Below, piece after piece: positions 23,703 through 32,122 of a DNA stretch of 64,000 bases. A program made the translations under genes and the position numbers. The notes beneath the pieces are model-generated. The model saw only the letters and a list, made by a program, of their open reading frames with translations, searched no databases and had not been told where the DNA came from. This DNA comes from Catellatospora paridis (GTDB lineage: Bacteria > Actinomycetota > Actinomycetes > Mycobacteriales > Micromonosporaceae): assembly GCF_009720365.1 (NCBI RefSeq), contig NZ_ML769321.1, forward strand, positions 194,718 to 258,717, given 5' to 3'. Numbering within the stretch: the stretch's first letter is position 1; the number at the start of each line of letters is the position of its first letter.

Positions 23703-24941
23703 ATGGGCACGGCTGAGGTCGAGGCCGTCTGGCGGATCGAGTCGGCCCGGATCGTCGCCGCGCTGACCCGGTTCACCGGCGATTTCGGGCTGGCCGAGGA
23801 CGCGGCCCAGGAGGCGGTGGCCGACGCGCTCGTAGCATGGCCGCTCGCCTCGCCGGCGAATCCGGCCGGCTGGCTGATGGCCACCGCCCGTCGGCGGGCG
23901 ATCGACGCGATCCGCCGCCGGGCCGCCCTGCGGGATCGATATGCCCTGCTGGCGGCCGACACGGCGGTCGACTCGACCTTCGACGAGGACGTCGACCCCG
24001 ACCCGATCGTCGACGACGTCCTGGCGCTGATGTTCGTCAGCTGCCACCCGGTGCTCTCCCCGGAGGCCCGGGTGGCGTTGACCCTGCGCGTGGTCGCGGG
24101 CCTGTCCAGCGAGGAGATCGCCCGCGCGTTCCTGGTGCCCGTGCCGACCGTGCAGGCCCGCATCACCCGGGCCAAGAAGACGATCGCGGCGGCAGGGGTG
24201 CCGTTCGAGCTGCCGCCGGTCGGCGAGCGCCGGGAGCGGCTGGGCGGCGTGCTCAGCGTCATCTACGTGATCTTCACCGAGGGGTCGACGGCCACGTCCG
24301 GCGACCGGTTGCTGCGCCCCGACGTCGCGTACGAGGCGATCCGGCTGGCCCGCACGCTGGCCGCGCTACAGCCGGACGAGCCGGAGGTGCACGGCCTGCT
24401 TGCTTTGTGCGAGCTGACGGCCTCGCGCTTCCCGGCCCGGACCTCCCCGGACGGTGCGCCGATCCTGCTGGCCGACCAGGACCGGCGGCGGTGGGACTTC
24501 TCGGCGATCCGCCGTGGGCTGGCCGCGCTGGCCAGGGCGTCGACTCGCGGGCTCGGCCCCTACGGCCTGCAGGCGGCGATCGCCGCCGTCCACGCGTCGG
24601 CGCCCTCCGTCGAGGCGACCGACTGGGACCGGATCGTGGTGCTCTACGAGGCGCTCGACCGGATCGCGCCCTCGCCGGTGGTCGAACTCAACCGGGCCGT
24701 CGCCGTGGCCATGGCCTCGGGCCCGGCGCAGGCTCTGGCCATCGTGGACGCGCTGATCGCGTCGAACCGGCTCCCCGGTTCGCACCTGGTGCCGACCGTA
24801 CGCGGCGAGCTGCTGGCCCGGCTCGGGCGGCGAGCGGAGGCGCGCGCCGAGCTGGAGCTGGCGGCCCGGCTATGCGCCAACCAGCGCGAACGCTCAGTGC
24901 TGTTGCGCAAGGCGGCCTCGCTGGGCGTACCGAATGACTGA
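23703..24941 (+). CDS. ECF42-type RNA polymerase sigma factor
   Basis: The 412-residue protein starts with sigma region 2 (RFTGDFGLAEDAAQEAVADAL, then PAGWLMATARRRAIDAIRRR) and region 4 (VALTLRVVAGLSSEEIARAF and VPTVQARITRAKKTI, about residues 121-166). Then comes a C-terminal extension of more than 200 residues with TPR-like helices (RGLGPYGLQAAIAAVHA; DRIAPSPVVELNRAVAVAMA). This long tail is the hallmark of the ECF42 group, which is controlled without a classical anti-sigma factor and works with DGPF proteins (family knowledge). The DGPF gene is directly upstream on the same strand. The ATG at 23703 is the natural start, with no strong ribosome binding site. Confidence 0.9.
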   Translation: MGTAEVEAVWRIESARIVAALTRFTGDFGLAEDAAQEAVADALVAWPLASPANPAGWLMATARRRAIDAIRRRAALRDRYALLAADTAVDSTFDEDVDPDPIVDDVLALMFVSCHPVLSPEARVALTLRVVAGLSSEEIARAFLVPVPTVQARITRAKKTIAAAGVPFELPPVGERRERLGGVLSVIYVIFTEGSTATSGDRLLRPDVAYEAIRLARTLAALQPDEPEVHGLLALCELTASRFPARTSPDGAPILLADQDRRRWDFSAIRRGLAALARASTRGLGPYGLQAAIAAVHASAPSVEATDWDRIVVLYEALDRIAPSPVVELNRAVAVAMASGPAQALAIVDALIASNRLPGSHLVPTVRGELLARLGRRAEARAELELAARLCANQRERSVLLRKAASLGVPND

Positions 24942-24965
24942 ACGGCCTGACCGTGGACCGGCAGG

Positions 24966-25427
24966 TCAGGTGACCCGGTAGGCGGTGTAGCGGACGCGGT
25001 CGGCTTCGCGGATCGCGGAGGCGACGAACACCGACTGCTCGAGCAGGGCGAGGCGGGGCGCGGAGGTCTCCAGGCGGACGCCGATGCGGAAGTAGTACTC
25101 GGACGGGTCCACCGGGTCGTCGTGCAGCAGGGCTCCGAGGACCTCGGGCGGCCCGCTGCGGACGCCGAACGTGCGCAGGTAGACGTGCTCGCCGACGGCC
25201 GTACGGGCCGAGTAGCGAGTGTCGATCTCGATGGCCCCGTCGGCGCGTACCAGCTGCCAGTCCGCGCCGCCGGGCAGGATCTCCGCGTCGAACAGCCCGC
25301 GGACCCGCCCGCCGACGATCGGCACGACGCGGCGGTGTCCGGCCCGGGTCACCCCGTGGTCCTCCAGCGGTCCGAGCTGGACCTCGACGTCGAACGCGTG
25401 CTCAAGGGCCGGTGTCGGCGCGGTCAC
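24966..25427 (-). CDS. DUF3237-family protein
   Basis: The 153-residue protein has the all-beta look of DUF3237 proteins (LGPLEDHGVTRAGHRRVVPI, then GGRVRGLFDAEILPGGADW, and the YSARTAVGEHVYLRTFGV block). The function of this family is unknown, although members often sit in aromatic or polyketide degradation gene sets. I choose the GTG at 25427 because it overlaps the stop of the upstream hydrolase gene (GTGA); a GTG at 25436 is also in frame. It is the last gene of a four-gene operon with an FAD monooxygenase, a MarR regulator and a CocE-type hydrolase. Confidence 0.85.
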   Translation of the reverse strand: MTAPTPALEHAFDVEVQLGPLEDHGVTRAGHRRVVPIVGGRVRGLFDAEILPGGADWQLVRADGAIEIDTRYSARTAVGEHVYLRTFGVRSGPPEVLGALLHDDPVDPSEYYFRIGVRLETSAPRLALLEQSVFVASAIREADRVRYTAYRVT

Positions 25428-27100
25428 GGCTGCCACACCGGCAGGTCGATTTGCGAGGCGCGGGCCGTGGCGTGGGAGATCTCCTGCTCAGCCCGCTGGG
25501 TGGTCGCCGCGACCGCGGCGGGTTCGCCGGTGCCGGGGTTGCGGGCATACCGCGGATGGGCTCCGGAGCTGATCTGCACGCCGATCCGGTGGCCGGCCGC
25601 GAACTGGTGGAACGCGGGCCACAGTCGCACCTCGACCTCGCGGAAGCCGTCGTCGTCGAGCTCGGGGTCGGCCGCGGCGATCCCACCCATGCGGCGGATG
25701 CCGTCGCAGACGGTCATGGAGCGGCCGTCGGGGTGCACGTCGCAGATGCGGACGAACAGGTCCGTGCTGGGCTGCGAGGAGCGGAACCGGATGCGGGCCA
25801 CCGGCTCCCCGGCCAGTACGGTCGCGGCGTCCAGCGGGTCGGTGCGGAACACGGTGACGTCGTCGCGGCGTTCGTGGGCGGCGTTGTCGAGGGGGCCGGA
25901 GTTCGGCTGCAGGCTCGGTCCGCCGACGGCGGGGGTGGGGTTGTCGGGGTCGTAGGTGTAGTGGGTGACGCCGCCGTCGGGCGCTGCTTGGCTGAGCAGG
26001 CCGGATCCGTGCAGGTGCCAGGGCTGCGAGGTCGCGCCGGGTGGCGGCCATTCGGGCAGGTCGTGCCACTGCTCCGCGCCGGTGAGGAAAGCGCGCACGG
26101 GCGTGACCCGAGTGTTCGGCCCGTTCGCGAGGTGCTCCTTGAGGAAGGCGACGGACTCGGACAGCGCCGGCCCGCCCATGCCCGCCGACACGTGCCCCCA
26201 GGGGCCGATGGTCAGGCGGGGCGGCCGTCCGGCGGCGGCGAGCTGGGCGTGGTTGCGCAGCTGCCAGGGCAGGAAGATGTCGTACCAGCCAGTGATCATG
26301 TAGACGGGTGCGGTGACGTCGGGCACGGAGGCCGTGTGCGACTGCTGCGTCCAGTACTCGTCGGTGAGCCGCTCGTGGGCGACCCAGTCCTGGTACCAGC
26401 CGACCGGGCCGTCCGTGGCGACGGTGTCGCCGGCGCTGAGCGGGAGCACGCCGAACGCCTTGGTGAGCTTGGGGTCGGGGCGAAGCATGGCCAGGATCAG
26501 CGGGAGGAAGCGCCGCTTGGCCATGCGGTCCATCATCTGCGTCCAGCCGAGCGCGTTGCGCAACGAGAACGCGCCGTTGTCCCAGGTGATGGCACCGAAG
26601 TCGGGCATGGTCGTGATGAGGCAGAGCGCGTCGGGGGCGTTGGCGGGGTCCTCGCGCTGCATCCGCCCGGCCACTGCCCACTGGGTGTAGCCGAGGTAGC
26701 TGGGCCCGTAGGTGGCGACCGATCCGGTGAACCACGGCTGCTGCCGCACCCAGCGGTGGGTCGCCATGCCGTCGCGCTGCTCGTCGACCTGCGGGTGGAA
26801 CACGCCGCCCGAGCCCCAGGTGCCGCGGCAGCGCTGGGCCAGCACGGTGAATCCCTCGCGGGCGAGCGCGCGGGCCTGGGTGTCGGTGCTGCGGCGGCCG
26901 TACGGTCCGCGCATGACGACGGTCGGCAGGGGCGGCCGGACCTCGCCGACGGGGGTGATCAGGTCGGCGAGCAGTTCGGTGCCGTCGTCCATGGGCACAC
27001 GCAGGTCCTTGCGGACCGTGATCTCGTAGCGCCCGGGCACGACCCCTTTGATCATGCGGGCTTGCATCCATCGGGAGAGCCGCTGGCCAAGCGTGGTCAT
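25424..27100 (-). CDS. CocE/NonD-family alpha/beta hydrolase
   Basis: The 558-residue protein matches X-Pro dipeptidyl-peptidase/CocE hydrolases: an alpha/beta core with the nucleophile serine in ATYGPSYLGYTQW (G-x-S-Y-x-G), a helical cap, and a C-terminal jelly-roll domain (from about residue 370) ending ASQIDLPVW. Known members cleave peptides, cocaine-type esters or glutaryl amides; the substrate here is unknown. The oxyanion tryptophan/arginine stretch CRGTWGSGG is conserved. The ATG at 27100 overlaps the stop of the MarR gene. Since the operon also has an FAD monooxygenase, hydrolysis of an ester or lactone made by oxygenation is a reasonable idea (inference). Confidence 0.88.
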   Translation of the reverse strand: MTTLGQRLSRWMQARMIKGVVPGRYEITVRKDLRVPMDDGTELLADLITPVGEVRPPLPTVVMRGPYGRRSTDTQARALAREGFTVLAQRCRGTWGSGGVFHPQVDEQRDGMATHRWVRQQPWFTGSVATYGPSYLGYTQWAVAGRMQREDPANAPDALCLITTMPDFGAITWDNGAFSLRNALGWTQMMDRMAKRRFLPLILAMLRPDPKLTKAFGVLPLSAGDTVATDGPVGWYQDWVAHERLTDEYWTQQSHTASVPDVTAPVYMITGWYDIFLPWQLRNHAQLAAAGRPPRLTIGPWGHVSAGMGGPALSESVAFLKEHLANGPNTRVTPVRAFLTGAEQWHDLPEWPPPGATSQPWHLHGSGLLSQAAPDGGVTHYTYDPDNPTPAVGGPSLQPNSGPLDNAAHERRDDVTVFRTDPLDAATVLAGEPVARIRFRSSQPSTDLFVRICDVHPDGRSMTVCDGIRRMGGIAAADPELDDDGFREVEVRLWPAFHQFAAGHRIGVQISSGAHPRYARNPGTGEPAAVAATTQRAEQEISHATARASQIDLPVWQP

Positions 27101-27576
27101 GGCGTGTCCTCGGGGGTAGAGGGGGACGGGTCCAGCCGGTGTGCGGCGAGCGCGGCGCGGAGCCGTTCCAGTGCCGGGACCGCAGCGGCGAGCGCGTCGC
27201 GGTCGGCGGCGGGCAGCGTGGCCGCGGCCGCCGCGATGAGCTGGGCGCTGGCGCGGTCGAAACGGTCGAACAGGTCGAGGGCTTTGGCGGAGGCGGCGAC
27301 GGTGACGTGGCGGCGGTCGTCGGCGCGCTGGGTGCGGGTGATGAGGCCCGCGGCCTCCATGGTGCGCAGCAGGTTGCTGACGGTGGGGCGGCTCATGCCG
27401 AGGCGGGTGGCGAGTTCGCCGGGTGTCGTGACGACGCCGGCGGGCAGGGCGCGGATGATCTCGATCTGCGCGTCGGGGATCTCGGGCAGGTCCTCGGCGG
27501 CGCGTGCGGCGGCCAGCAGCGTGCGCCGCAGCGGGGAGATGACCGCTGCCAGGTGTGCCGGGTCCAGGGTGCTCAT
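27097..27576 (-). CDS. MarR-family transcriptional regulator
   Basis: The 159-residue protein has the MarR winged helix (TPGELATRLGMSRPTVSNLLRTMEAAGLI, then the wing TQRADDRRHVTVAAS) between dimerisation helices. It is encoded second in a four-gene operon and overlaps both neighbours by four bases (ATGA at each end), so it is made together with the monooxygenase and hydrolase. A 19-bp imperfect palindrome on the operon promoter fits a MarR dimer site, so it most likely represses the whole unit until a substrate-like ligand binds (inference). Confidence 0.88.
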   Translation of the reverse strand: MSTLDPAHLAAVISPLRRTLLAAARAAEDLPEIPDAQIEIIRALPAGVVTTPGELATRLGMSRPTVSNLLRTMEAAGLITRTQRADDRRHVTVAASAKALDLFDRFDRASAQLIAAAAATLPAADRDALAAAVPALERLRAALAAHRLDPSPSTPEDTP

Positions 27577-28832
27577 CGCGCCGGGTCCGGCGGGGTCAGT
27601 GAGGGGCGGGTGTTGAGGGCGTCGGGGTGGAATCCGGCGGCCCGCTTGTAGCCGGTGGCGATCTCGGCGAGTTCGTCGGCCGGGATGACGTCGTGGATGT
27701 CGCGGAAACCCTCGGGGGCTCGTTCGTGGGCGAGGACCATGACCTGCTCGGGGCCCTGGCGGCGGTTGCTCAGCACGAGCGCGGTGGTGGCGGGGCGGCG
27801 GTCTGCCTCGTACGCGGCGAGCGCCTGTGCGGTCGTGGGCGCGGTGGCGAGGTGGTAGGCGAGCGTGCGCGCGTCGAGGATCGCCTGGGAGGCGCCGTTG
27901 GAGCCGTTGGGGTACATGGGGTGTGCGGCGTCGCCGAGCAGGGTCGAGTGCCCGTGGGTCCACCGGTCGATCGGGTCGCGGTCGACCATCGGGTATTCGA
28001 GGATCTCGTCGGCGGCCGCGATGACGGCGGGCACGTCGAGCCAGCCGAAGCGCCAGTCGCGGAACAGGTCGAGGACCGGGGCGGGGTCGACGGCGCGGTT
28101 CCAGTCGGCGGTCACGCCGCCGGTGGCGCCGGTGCGGCGTTCGGCGATGAAGTTGACGCGTGCGTGTCCCGTGGCGTCGGGCGCGCCGACCGGGTAGGCG
28201 ACGAACTTCTGCTCGCCGTCCCCCGCCATGATCATGGTGCGTCCGTCGAGGTAGGCCGGGATCGTGGCGGTGCCCCGCCACAGGGTCAGCCCGTTCCAGA
28301 CGGGGTCGCCCTCGTCGGGGTGGTGCTGGCGGCGCAGCGCGGAGTGGATGCCGTCGGCCCCGATGACGAGTCCGGCCTCGACGCGGACCTCGCCGTCGGC
28401 CGTGTCGAAGATCGCGACGTCGGTGTGCGGGCCGTGCCCGACCGCGGTGAGCCGGTGTCCGGGCCGGACGGTGTCCGCGCCCAGGCGCTCGCGGACCGCG
28501 TCCAGCAGGGCGAGTTGCAGGCGTCCGCGGTACACCGACAGCTGCGGCCAGCGGTAGCCGGCGTCCAGGCCGCGCGGCTCGCTCCAGATCGGCTGGCCGA
28601 AACGGTTGAAGTAGGCCAGGGTGCCCGGGGCCGTGCCGAGTTCGGCGACGCGGTCGCCGAGACCCAGCTCGGTCAGCTCGCGGACGGCGTGGGGGAGCAG
28701 GTTGATGCCGACGCCCAGGGGGCGCAGCTCGGCGACGCGATCGAACACGCGGATGTCGCGGAATCCGGCCTGGCGCAGGCTCAGCGCGGCGGTGAGCCCG
28801 CCGATGCCCCCGCCGATGATCACGATTGTCAT
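27573..28832 (-). CDS. FAD-dependent monooxygenase (group A)
   Basis: The 419-residue enzyme has the FAD motif GGGIGGLTAALSLRQAG at the N-terminus, the DG-containing GLVIGADGIHSALRR in the middle (about residues 155-169) and the second FAD contact GDAAHPMYPNGSNGASQ. It is a class A flavoprotein monooxygenase of the salicylate or p-hydroxybenzoate hydroxylase kind, using NAD(P)H and O2 to hydroxylate an aromatic or similar ring. The start at 28832 is supported by GGAG in the leader. It is the first gene of an operon with MarR, CocE-type hydrolase and DUF3237 genes, which together look like a small aromatic or polyketide modification or breakdown route (inference). Confidence 0.9.
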   Translation of the reverse strand: MTIVIIGGGIGGLTAALSLRQAGFRDIRVFDRVAELRPLGVGINLLPHAVRELTELGLGDRVAELGTAPGTLAYFNRFGQPIWSEPRGLDAGYRWPQLSVYRGRLQLALLDAVRERLGADTVRPGHRLTAVGHGPHTDVAIFDTADGEVRVEAGLVIGADGIHSALRRQHHPDEGDPVWNGLTLWRGTATIPAYLDGRTMIMAGDGEQKFVAYPVGAPDATGHARVNFIAERRTGATGGVTADWNRAVDPAPVLDLFRDWRFGWLDVPAVIAAADEILEYPMVDRDPIDRWTHGHSTLLGDAAHPMYPNGSNGASQAILDARTLAYHLATAPTTAQALAAYEADRRPATTALVLSNRRQGPEQVMVLAHERAPEGFRDIHDVIPADELAEIATGYKRAAGFHPDALNTRPSLTPPDPAR

Positions 28833-28865
28833 CTCGACTCCAGCCGTGTCCGCCAGTGGCGCACA

Positions 28866-28896
28866 TAGTTTTGGAACAAAGCTAATGTGTTGTCAA
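28866..28896 (-). promoter_or_regulatory. MarR-type operator on a TTGACA promoter
   Basis: TAGTTTTG (28866-28873) and CAAAGCTA (28877-28884) are inverted repeats matching at 7 of 8 positions around a GAA spacer. On the minus strand a perfect -35 box TTGACA lies at 28891-28896, so the palindrome fills the region between -35 and -10 of the monooxygenase operon and ends 34 bp before its start codon. Confidence 0.65.
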
Positions 28897-28937
28897 GAGC
28901 CGTCTCGCGAGTTGTAACGCGGTAGGGATCATGGGGG

Positions 28938-28955
28938 AGCCCCGGGAAAGGGGCT
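28938..28955 (+). promoter_or_regulatory. Leader hairpin covering the ribosome binding site
   Basis: AGCCCC (28938-28943) and GGGGCT (28950-28955) pair around GGGAAA. The right arm contains the AAAGGGG-type ribosome binding site for the ATG at 28961, so folding would mask it. If translation instead starts at the ATG at 28931, the hairpin lies inside the coding region and this reading falls away. Confidence 0.35.
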
Positions 28956-28960
28956 TTACT

Positions 28961-31900
28961 ATGGCGGTCCCCCCGTCGCCGAGGACCCAGGTGGCCACGA
29001 TGTTCGCGAATCCCTCGGCAGCCACGCCGTTCGGCGTCCTGGGCCCGGTCGAGGTACGCCGCCCCGACGGCACCGCCGTCGCCATCAGCGGCGCGAAACG
29101 CCAGGCCGTGCTCGCGCTCCTGCTGCTGGAGGCCGGGCGGACCGTCAGCACCGACCGGCTGATCGAGGCGCTGTACGCGGACAGCCAGGGCGCCGACGCG
29201 GCCAATGCACTGCACGGACAGGTGTCGCGGCTGCGGCGCGTGCTGCGCGACACCGGGGCCGTCATCGAATCCAGCCCGGGCGGCTACCGCATCGCCGTCG
29301 ACCCGGACGCGGTCGACGCGCACCTGTTCACCCGCCTCGCCGGTGAGGGACGCCGGATCCTGGCCACCGATCCCGCCACCGCCCAAGCCCTGCTGGCGCG
29401 GGCCCTGGAACTGTGGCGGGGAGGGGACCGGCCCCCACTCGCCGATGCCGAGTTCCTCACCGCGCACTTCGCCCGCCTCGTCCAACAGCGCCTCACCGCG
29501 ATCGAGGACCATGCCGAGGCGAGCCTCGCTCGCGGTGAGCAGGTCACCACCGTGGCGGAACTGTCCGATCTGCTGGCCGCGCATCCCCTCCGCGAACGGG
29601 CCTGCGCGCTGCTCATGCGCGCCCTCTACGCCTCCGGCCAGCAGGCACTGGCGCTCGAACTCCACGAACGGACCCGCCGCGCACTGGCCGCGGAACTCGG
29701 CGCCGACCCCTCGCCCGAGCTGACCGCCGTGCACCTGGCCATCCTCCGCGAAGGAGCGTCGCCGGGACCACGGCGGGTGCCCGCACAGCTGACCAGCTTC
29801 GTCGGCCGCGACGAGGAGATCGCCCGGCTGACCGACCTGCTCACGCACGAACGGCTGGTGACCCTCACCGGCCCCGGCGGCACGGGCAAGACCCGGCTCG
29901 CGATCGAGGCTGCCGCCGCGATGGACGGCGAGGTCGCCTTCGTCGAGCTCGCGCCGCTGACCGACGCCCGCCTGCTCGCCCAGACCCTCACCGCGGCGCT
30001 CAGCCTGAACGAACCGGGCCTGCTGCCCACGGCCGCCGGACCACCCGCCGCCGAGGCGCACCTGGTCACCGCGCTCGCCGACCGGCGGCTCCTGATCATT
30101 TTGGACAACTGCGAGCACATCGTCGACGACACCGCCCGGCTCACTCACCGGTTGCTCGCCGCGTGCCCCGGGCTGCGGATCCTCGCCACCAGCCGCGAGT
30201 CACTGGGACTGACCGGGGAGACGCTGTTCGCGCTCGGGCAGCTGGCCGTGGCCCCGGCGGACGCGGCCCTGCCCGAACGGTTCGGCTGCCCTGCGGTGCG
30301 CCTGTTCGCCGACCGGGCCCGCACCGTACGGCCGGATTTCCGCGTCGACGGCGACGGCATCGACGACGTCATCCGCATCTGCACCGAACTCGACGGGCTC
30401 CCGCTGGCCATCGAGCTGGCCGCGGCGCGGCTGCGTTCGCTCACCCTCGCCGAGGTCGCCGCCGGGCTCGCCGACCGGTTCCGGCTCCTGTCCCGCGGCA
30501 GCCGCACCGCCGCGCCCCGGCACCAGACGCTGCGGGCGGTGGCCGAGTGGAGCTGGGACCTGCTCGACCCGGCCGAGCAGACCCTCGCCCGGCGGTTGAG
30601 CGTGTTCGCCGGCGGCGCGACCGTCGCCTCGGCCACCGCGGTGTGCGGACTGCCGGCGCTGGACGTTCCCGATCTGCTCGCCGGGCTCACCGAGAAGTCC
30701 TTCGTGGACTATTCCGGCGGCCGATACCGGATGCTGCAGACGATCCGCGCCTTCTGCGCCGAACACCTCGCCGAAGCAGGTGAGGACGCCGCCGTACGCG
30801 GGGCGCATGCCGTGCATTTCCGTGAACTCACCGAGACCGCCGACCCGCACCTGCGCGGCTCCGGGCAGCTGGAGTGGCTGGACCGGCTGGCCGCCGAGAA
30901 CGACGACCTGCGGGCCGCGCTGCGCTGGACCGGGCACACCGAGCCGCGGCTCGCGCTGCGGATGGGCGCGGCGATGTCCTGGTACTGGTATCTGCGCGGG
31001 CTCCGCCGCGAAGGGGCGGCACTGTCCGCCGAGCTGATTTCCCAACTGGGCGACACGGCACCAGGCGACCTGGCCGAGGAATACGCCCTGTGCGTCGCCA
31101 ACGCCATCGCGGCCCCGGACCCGGTGGTGGTGGAGCAGCCGGCAGCCGCGACCCGTATGCCCTCGGACGCGCCGCCGCGCTGGCCGGGCACGGCGGTGCT
31201 GTGCCCCGACCCGGACCGCCCGGTCGCCGCGGACCCCTGGGCACAGGCCACCGCGCACCTTCATCGCGGGCAACGGCATGTGGTCCGCGGCGAGGCTCCC
31301 GAGGCCAAGGAGGCACTCGACCAGGCGCTCGAAGGCTTCCGCGCCGTCGGCGACCGCTGGGGTACGACCAACGCCCTCGACTCGCTGGCCGAACTGGCCG
31401 CCTGGCGCGGCGACTGGCCCCGCACCGTCTCCCTCATGAGCCAGGCCGTCGACGCCGCCGAACAGCTCTCCTCCACCGAGGCGCTCACGGACCTGCTCTG
31501 CCGCCGTGCCAAGGTCCGCATGCTCGCCGGGGACCTGCCCGCCGCCCGCGCCGACCTCCAGCGCGCCACCGAGACCGCCGCCCGCACCGGTCGCCCCGGC
31601 CTGCTCGCCGAACTCCACCAGGGCTTCGGGGACGTCGTCCGCCTCCAAGGCGACCTGGCCGAAGCGACCCGCCGCTACGAACTCGCGCTGGCGGCCGTCG
31701 GCGGCGAGGACGCGGGCCTCATCCGCCTCAAGGTCCTGCGCGGCCTGGGCTGGATCGCCGTATCCACCGGCCGTCCCGAAGAAGCCGCCGAGTACCACCA
31801 CACCGTCCTCGACGCGGCGGTCGACCGCGGCAACTACCTGCTCGCCGCCGACGCGGTCACCGGGCTCGCCGGCGCCGCCCTGCAGGAAGGGGACGGCGCC

Positions 31901-32089
31901 CGGGCGGCGCTGCTGCTCGGAGCGGCCCGCGCCGTGCACGGAGCGCGGCTCACCGCGGGCGCGGACGTGGCGCGCGTGGCCCAGCCGACGCTGGAGTTGA
32001 TCGGGGCGGCGGCGTACACGGCGGCGTTCGGGCGCGGGCGGGCACTCAGCCGGGAGGAGGCGCTGGGCTTGGTCAGGAAGACCGCTTGA
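28961..32089 (+). CDS. BTAD/NB-ARC/TPR transcriptional regulator (AfsR-like)
   Basis: The 1042-residue protein has an OmpR-type winged helix (about residues 24-100, FGVLGPVEVRRPDG start), a bacterial transcriptional activator domain (about 105-255), an ATPase with Walker A GPGGTGKTRLAIE (near 303-315) and Walker B LLIILDNCEH, and a C-terminal TPR-like region. It belongs with AfsR/SARP-type STAND regulators, which integrate signals and switch on metabolite genes. Three starts are in frame (28931, 28961, 29000); I prefer 28961, which has AAAGGGG upstream. It is divergent from the monooxygenase operon across a 128-bp gap and followed closely by a MerR gene. The target genes are unknown. Confidence 0.9.
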   Translation: MAVPPSPRTQVATMFANPSAATPFGVLGPVEVRRPDGTAVAISGAKRQAVLALLLLEAGRTVSTDRLIEALYADSQGADAANALHGQVSRLRRVLRDTGAVIESSPGGYRIAVDPDAVDAHLFTRLAGEGRRILATDPATAQALLARALELWRGGDRPPLADAEFLTAHFARLVQQRLTAIEDHAEASLARGEQVTTVAELSDLLAAHPLRERACALLMRALYASGQQALALELHERTRRALAAELGADPSPELTAVHLAILREGASPGPRRVPAQLTSFVGRDEEIARLTDLLTHERLVTLTGPGGTGKTRLAIEAAAAMDGEVAFVELAPLTDARLLAQTLTAALSLNEPGLLPTAAGPPAAEAHLVTALADRRLLIILDNCEHIVDDTARLTHRLLAACPGLRILATSRESLGLTGETLFALGQLAVAPADAALPERFGCPAVRLFADRARTVRPDFRVDGDGIDDVIRICTELDGLPLAIELAAARLRSLTLAEVAAGLADRFRLLSRGSRTAAPRHQTLRAVAEWSWDLLDPAEQTLARRLSVFAGGATVASATAVCGLPALDVPDLLAGLTEKSFVDYSGGRYRMLQTIRAFCAEHLAEAGEDAAVRGAHAVHFRELTETADPHLRGSGQLEWLDRLAAENDDLRAALRWTGHTEPRLALRMGAAMSWYWYLRGLRREGAALSAELISQLGDTAPGDLAEEYALCVANAIAAPDPVVVEQPAAATRMPSDAPPRWPGTAVLCPDPDRPVAADPWAQATAHLHRGQRHVVRGEAPEAKEALDQALEGFRAVGDRWGTTNALDSLAELAAWRGDWPRTVSLMSQAVDAAEQLSSTEALTDLLCRRAKVRMLAGDLPAARADLQRATETAARTGRPGLLAELHQGFGDVVRLQGDLAEATRRYELALAAVGGEDAGLIRLKVLRGLGWIAVSTGRPEEAAEYHHTVLDAAVDRGNYLLAADAVTGLAGAALQEGDGARAALLLGAARAVHGARLTAGADVARVAQPTLELIGAAAYTAAFGRGRALSREEALGLVRKTA

Positions 32090-32122
32090 CCTCGCCCCAA
32101 GGGCGCGCCGCAGACTGGCCGG

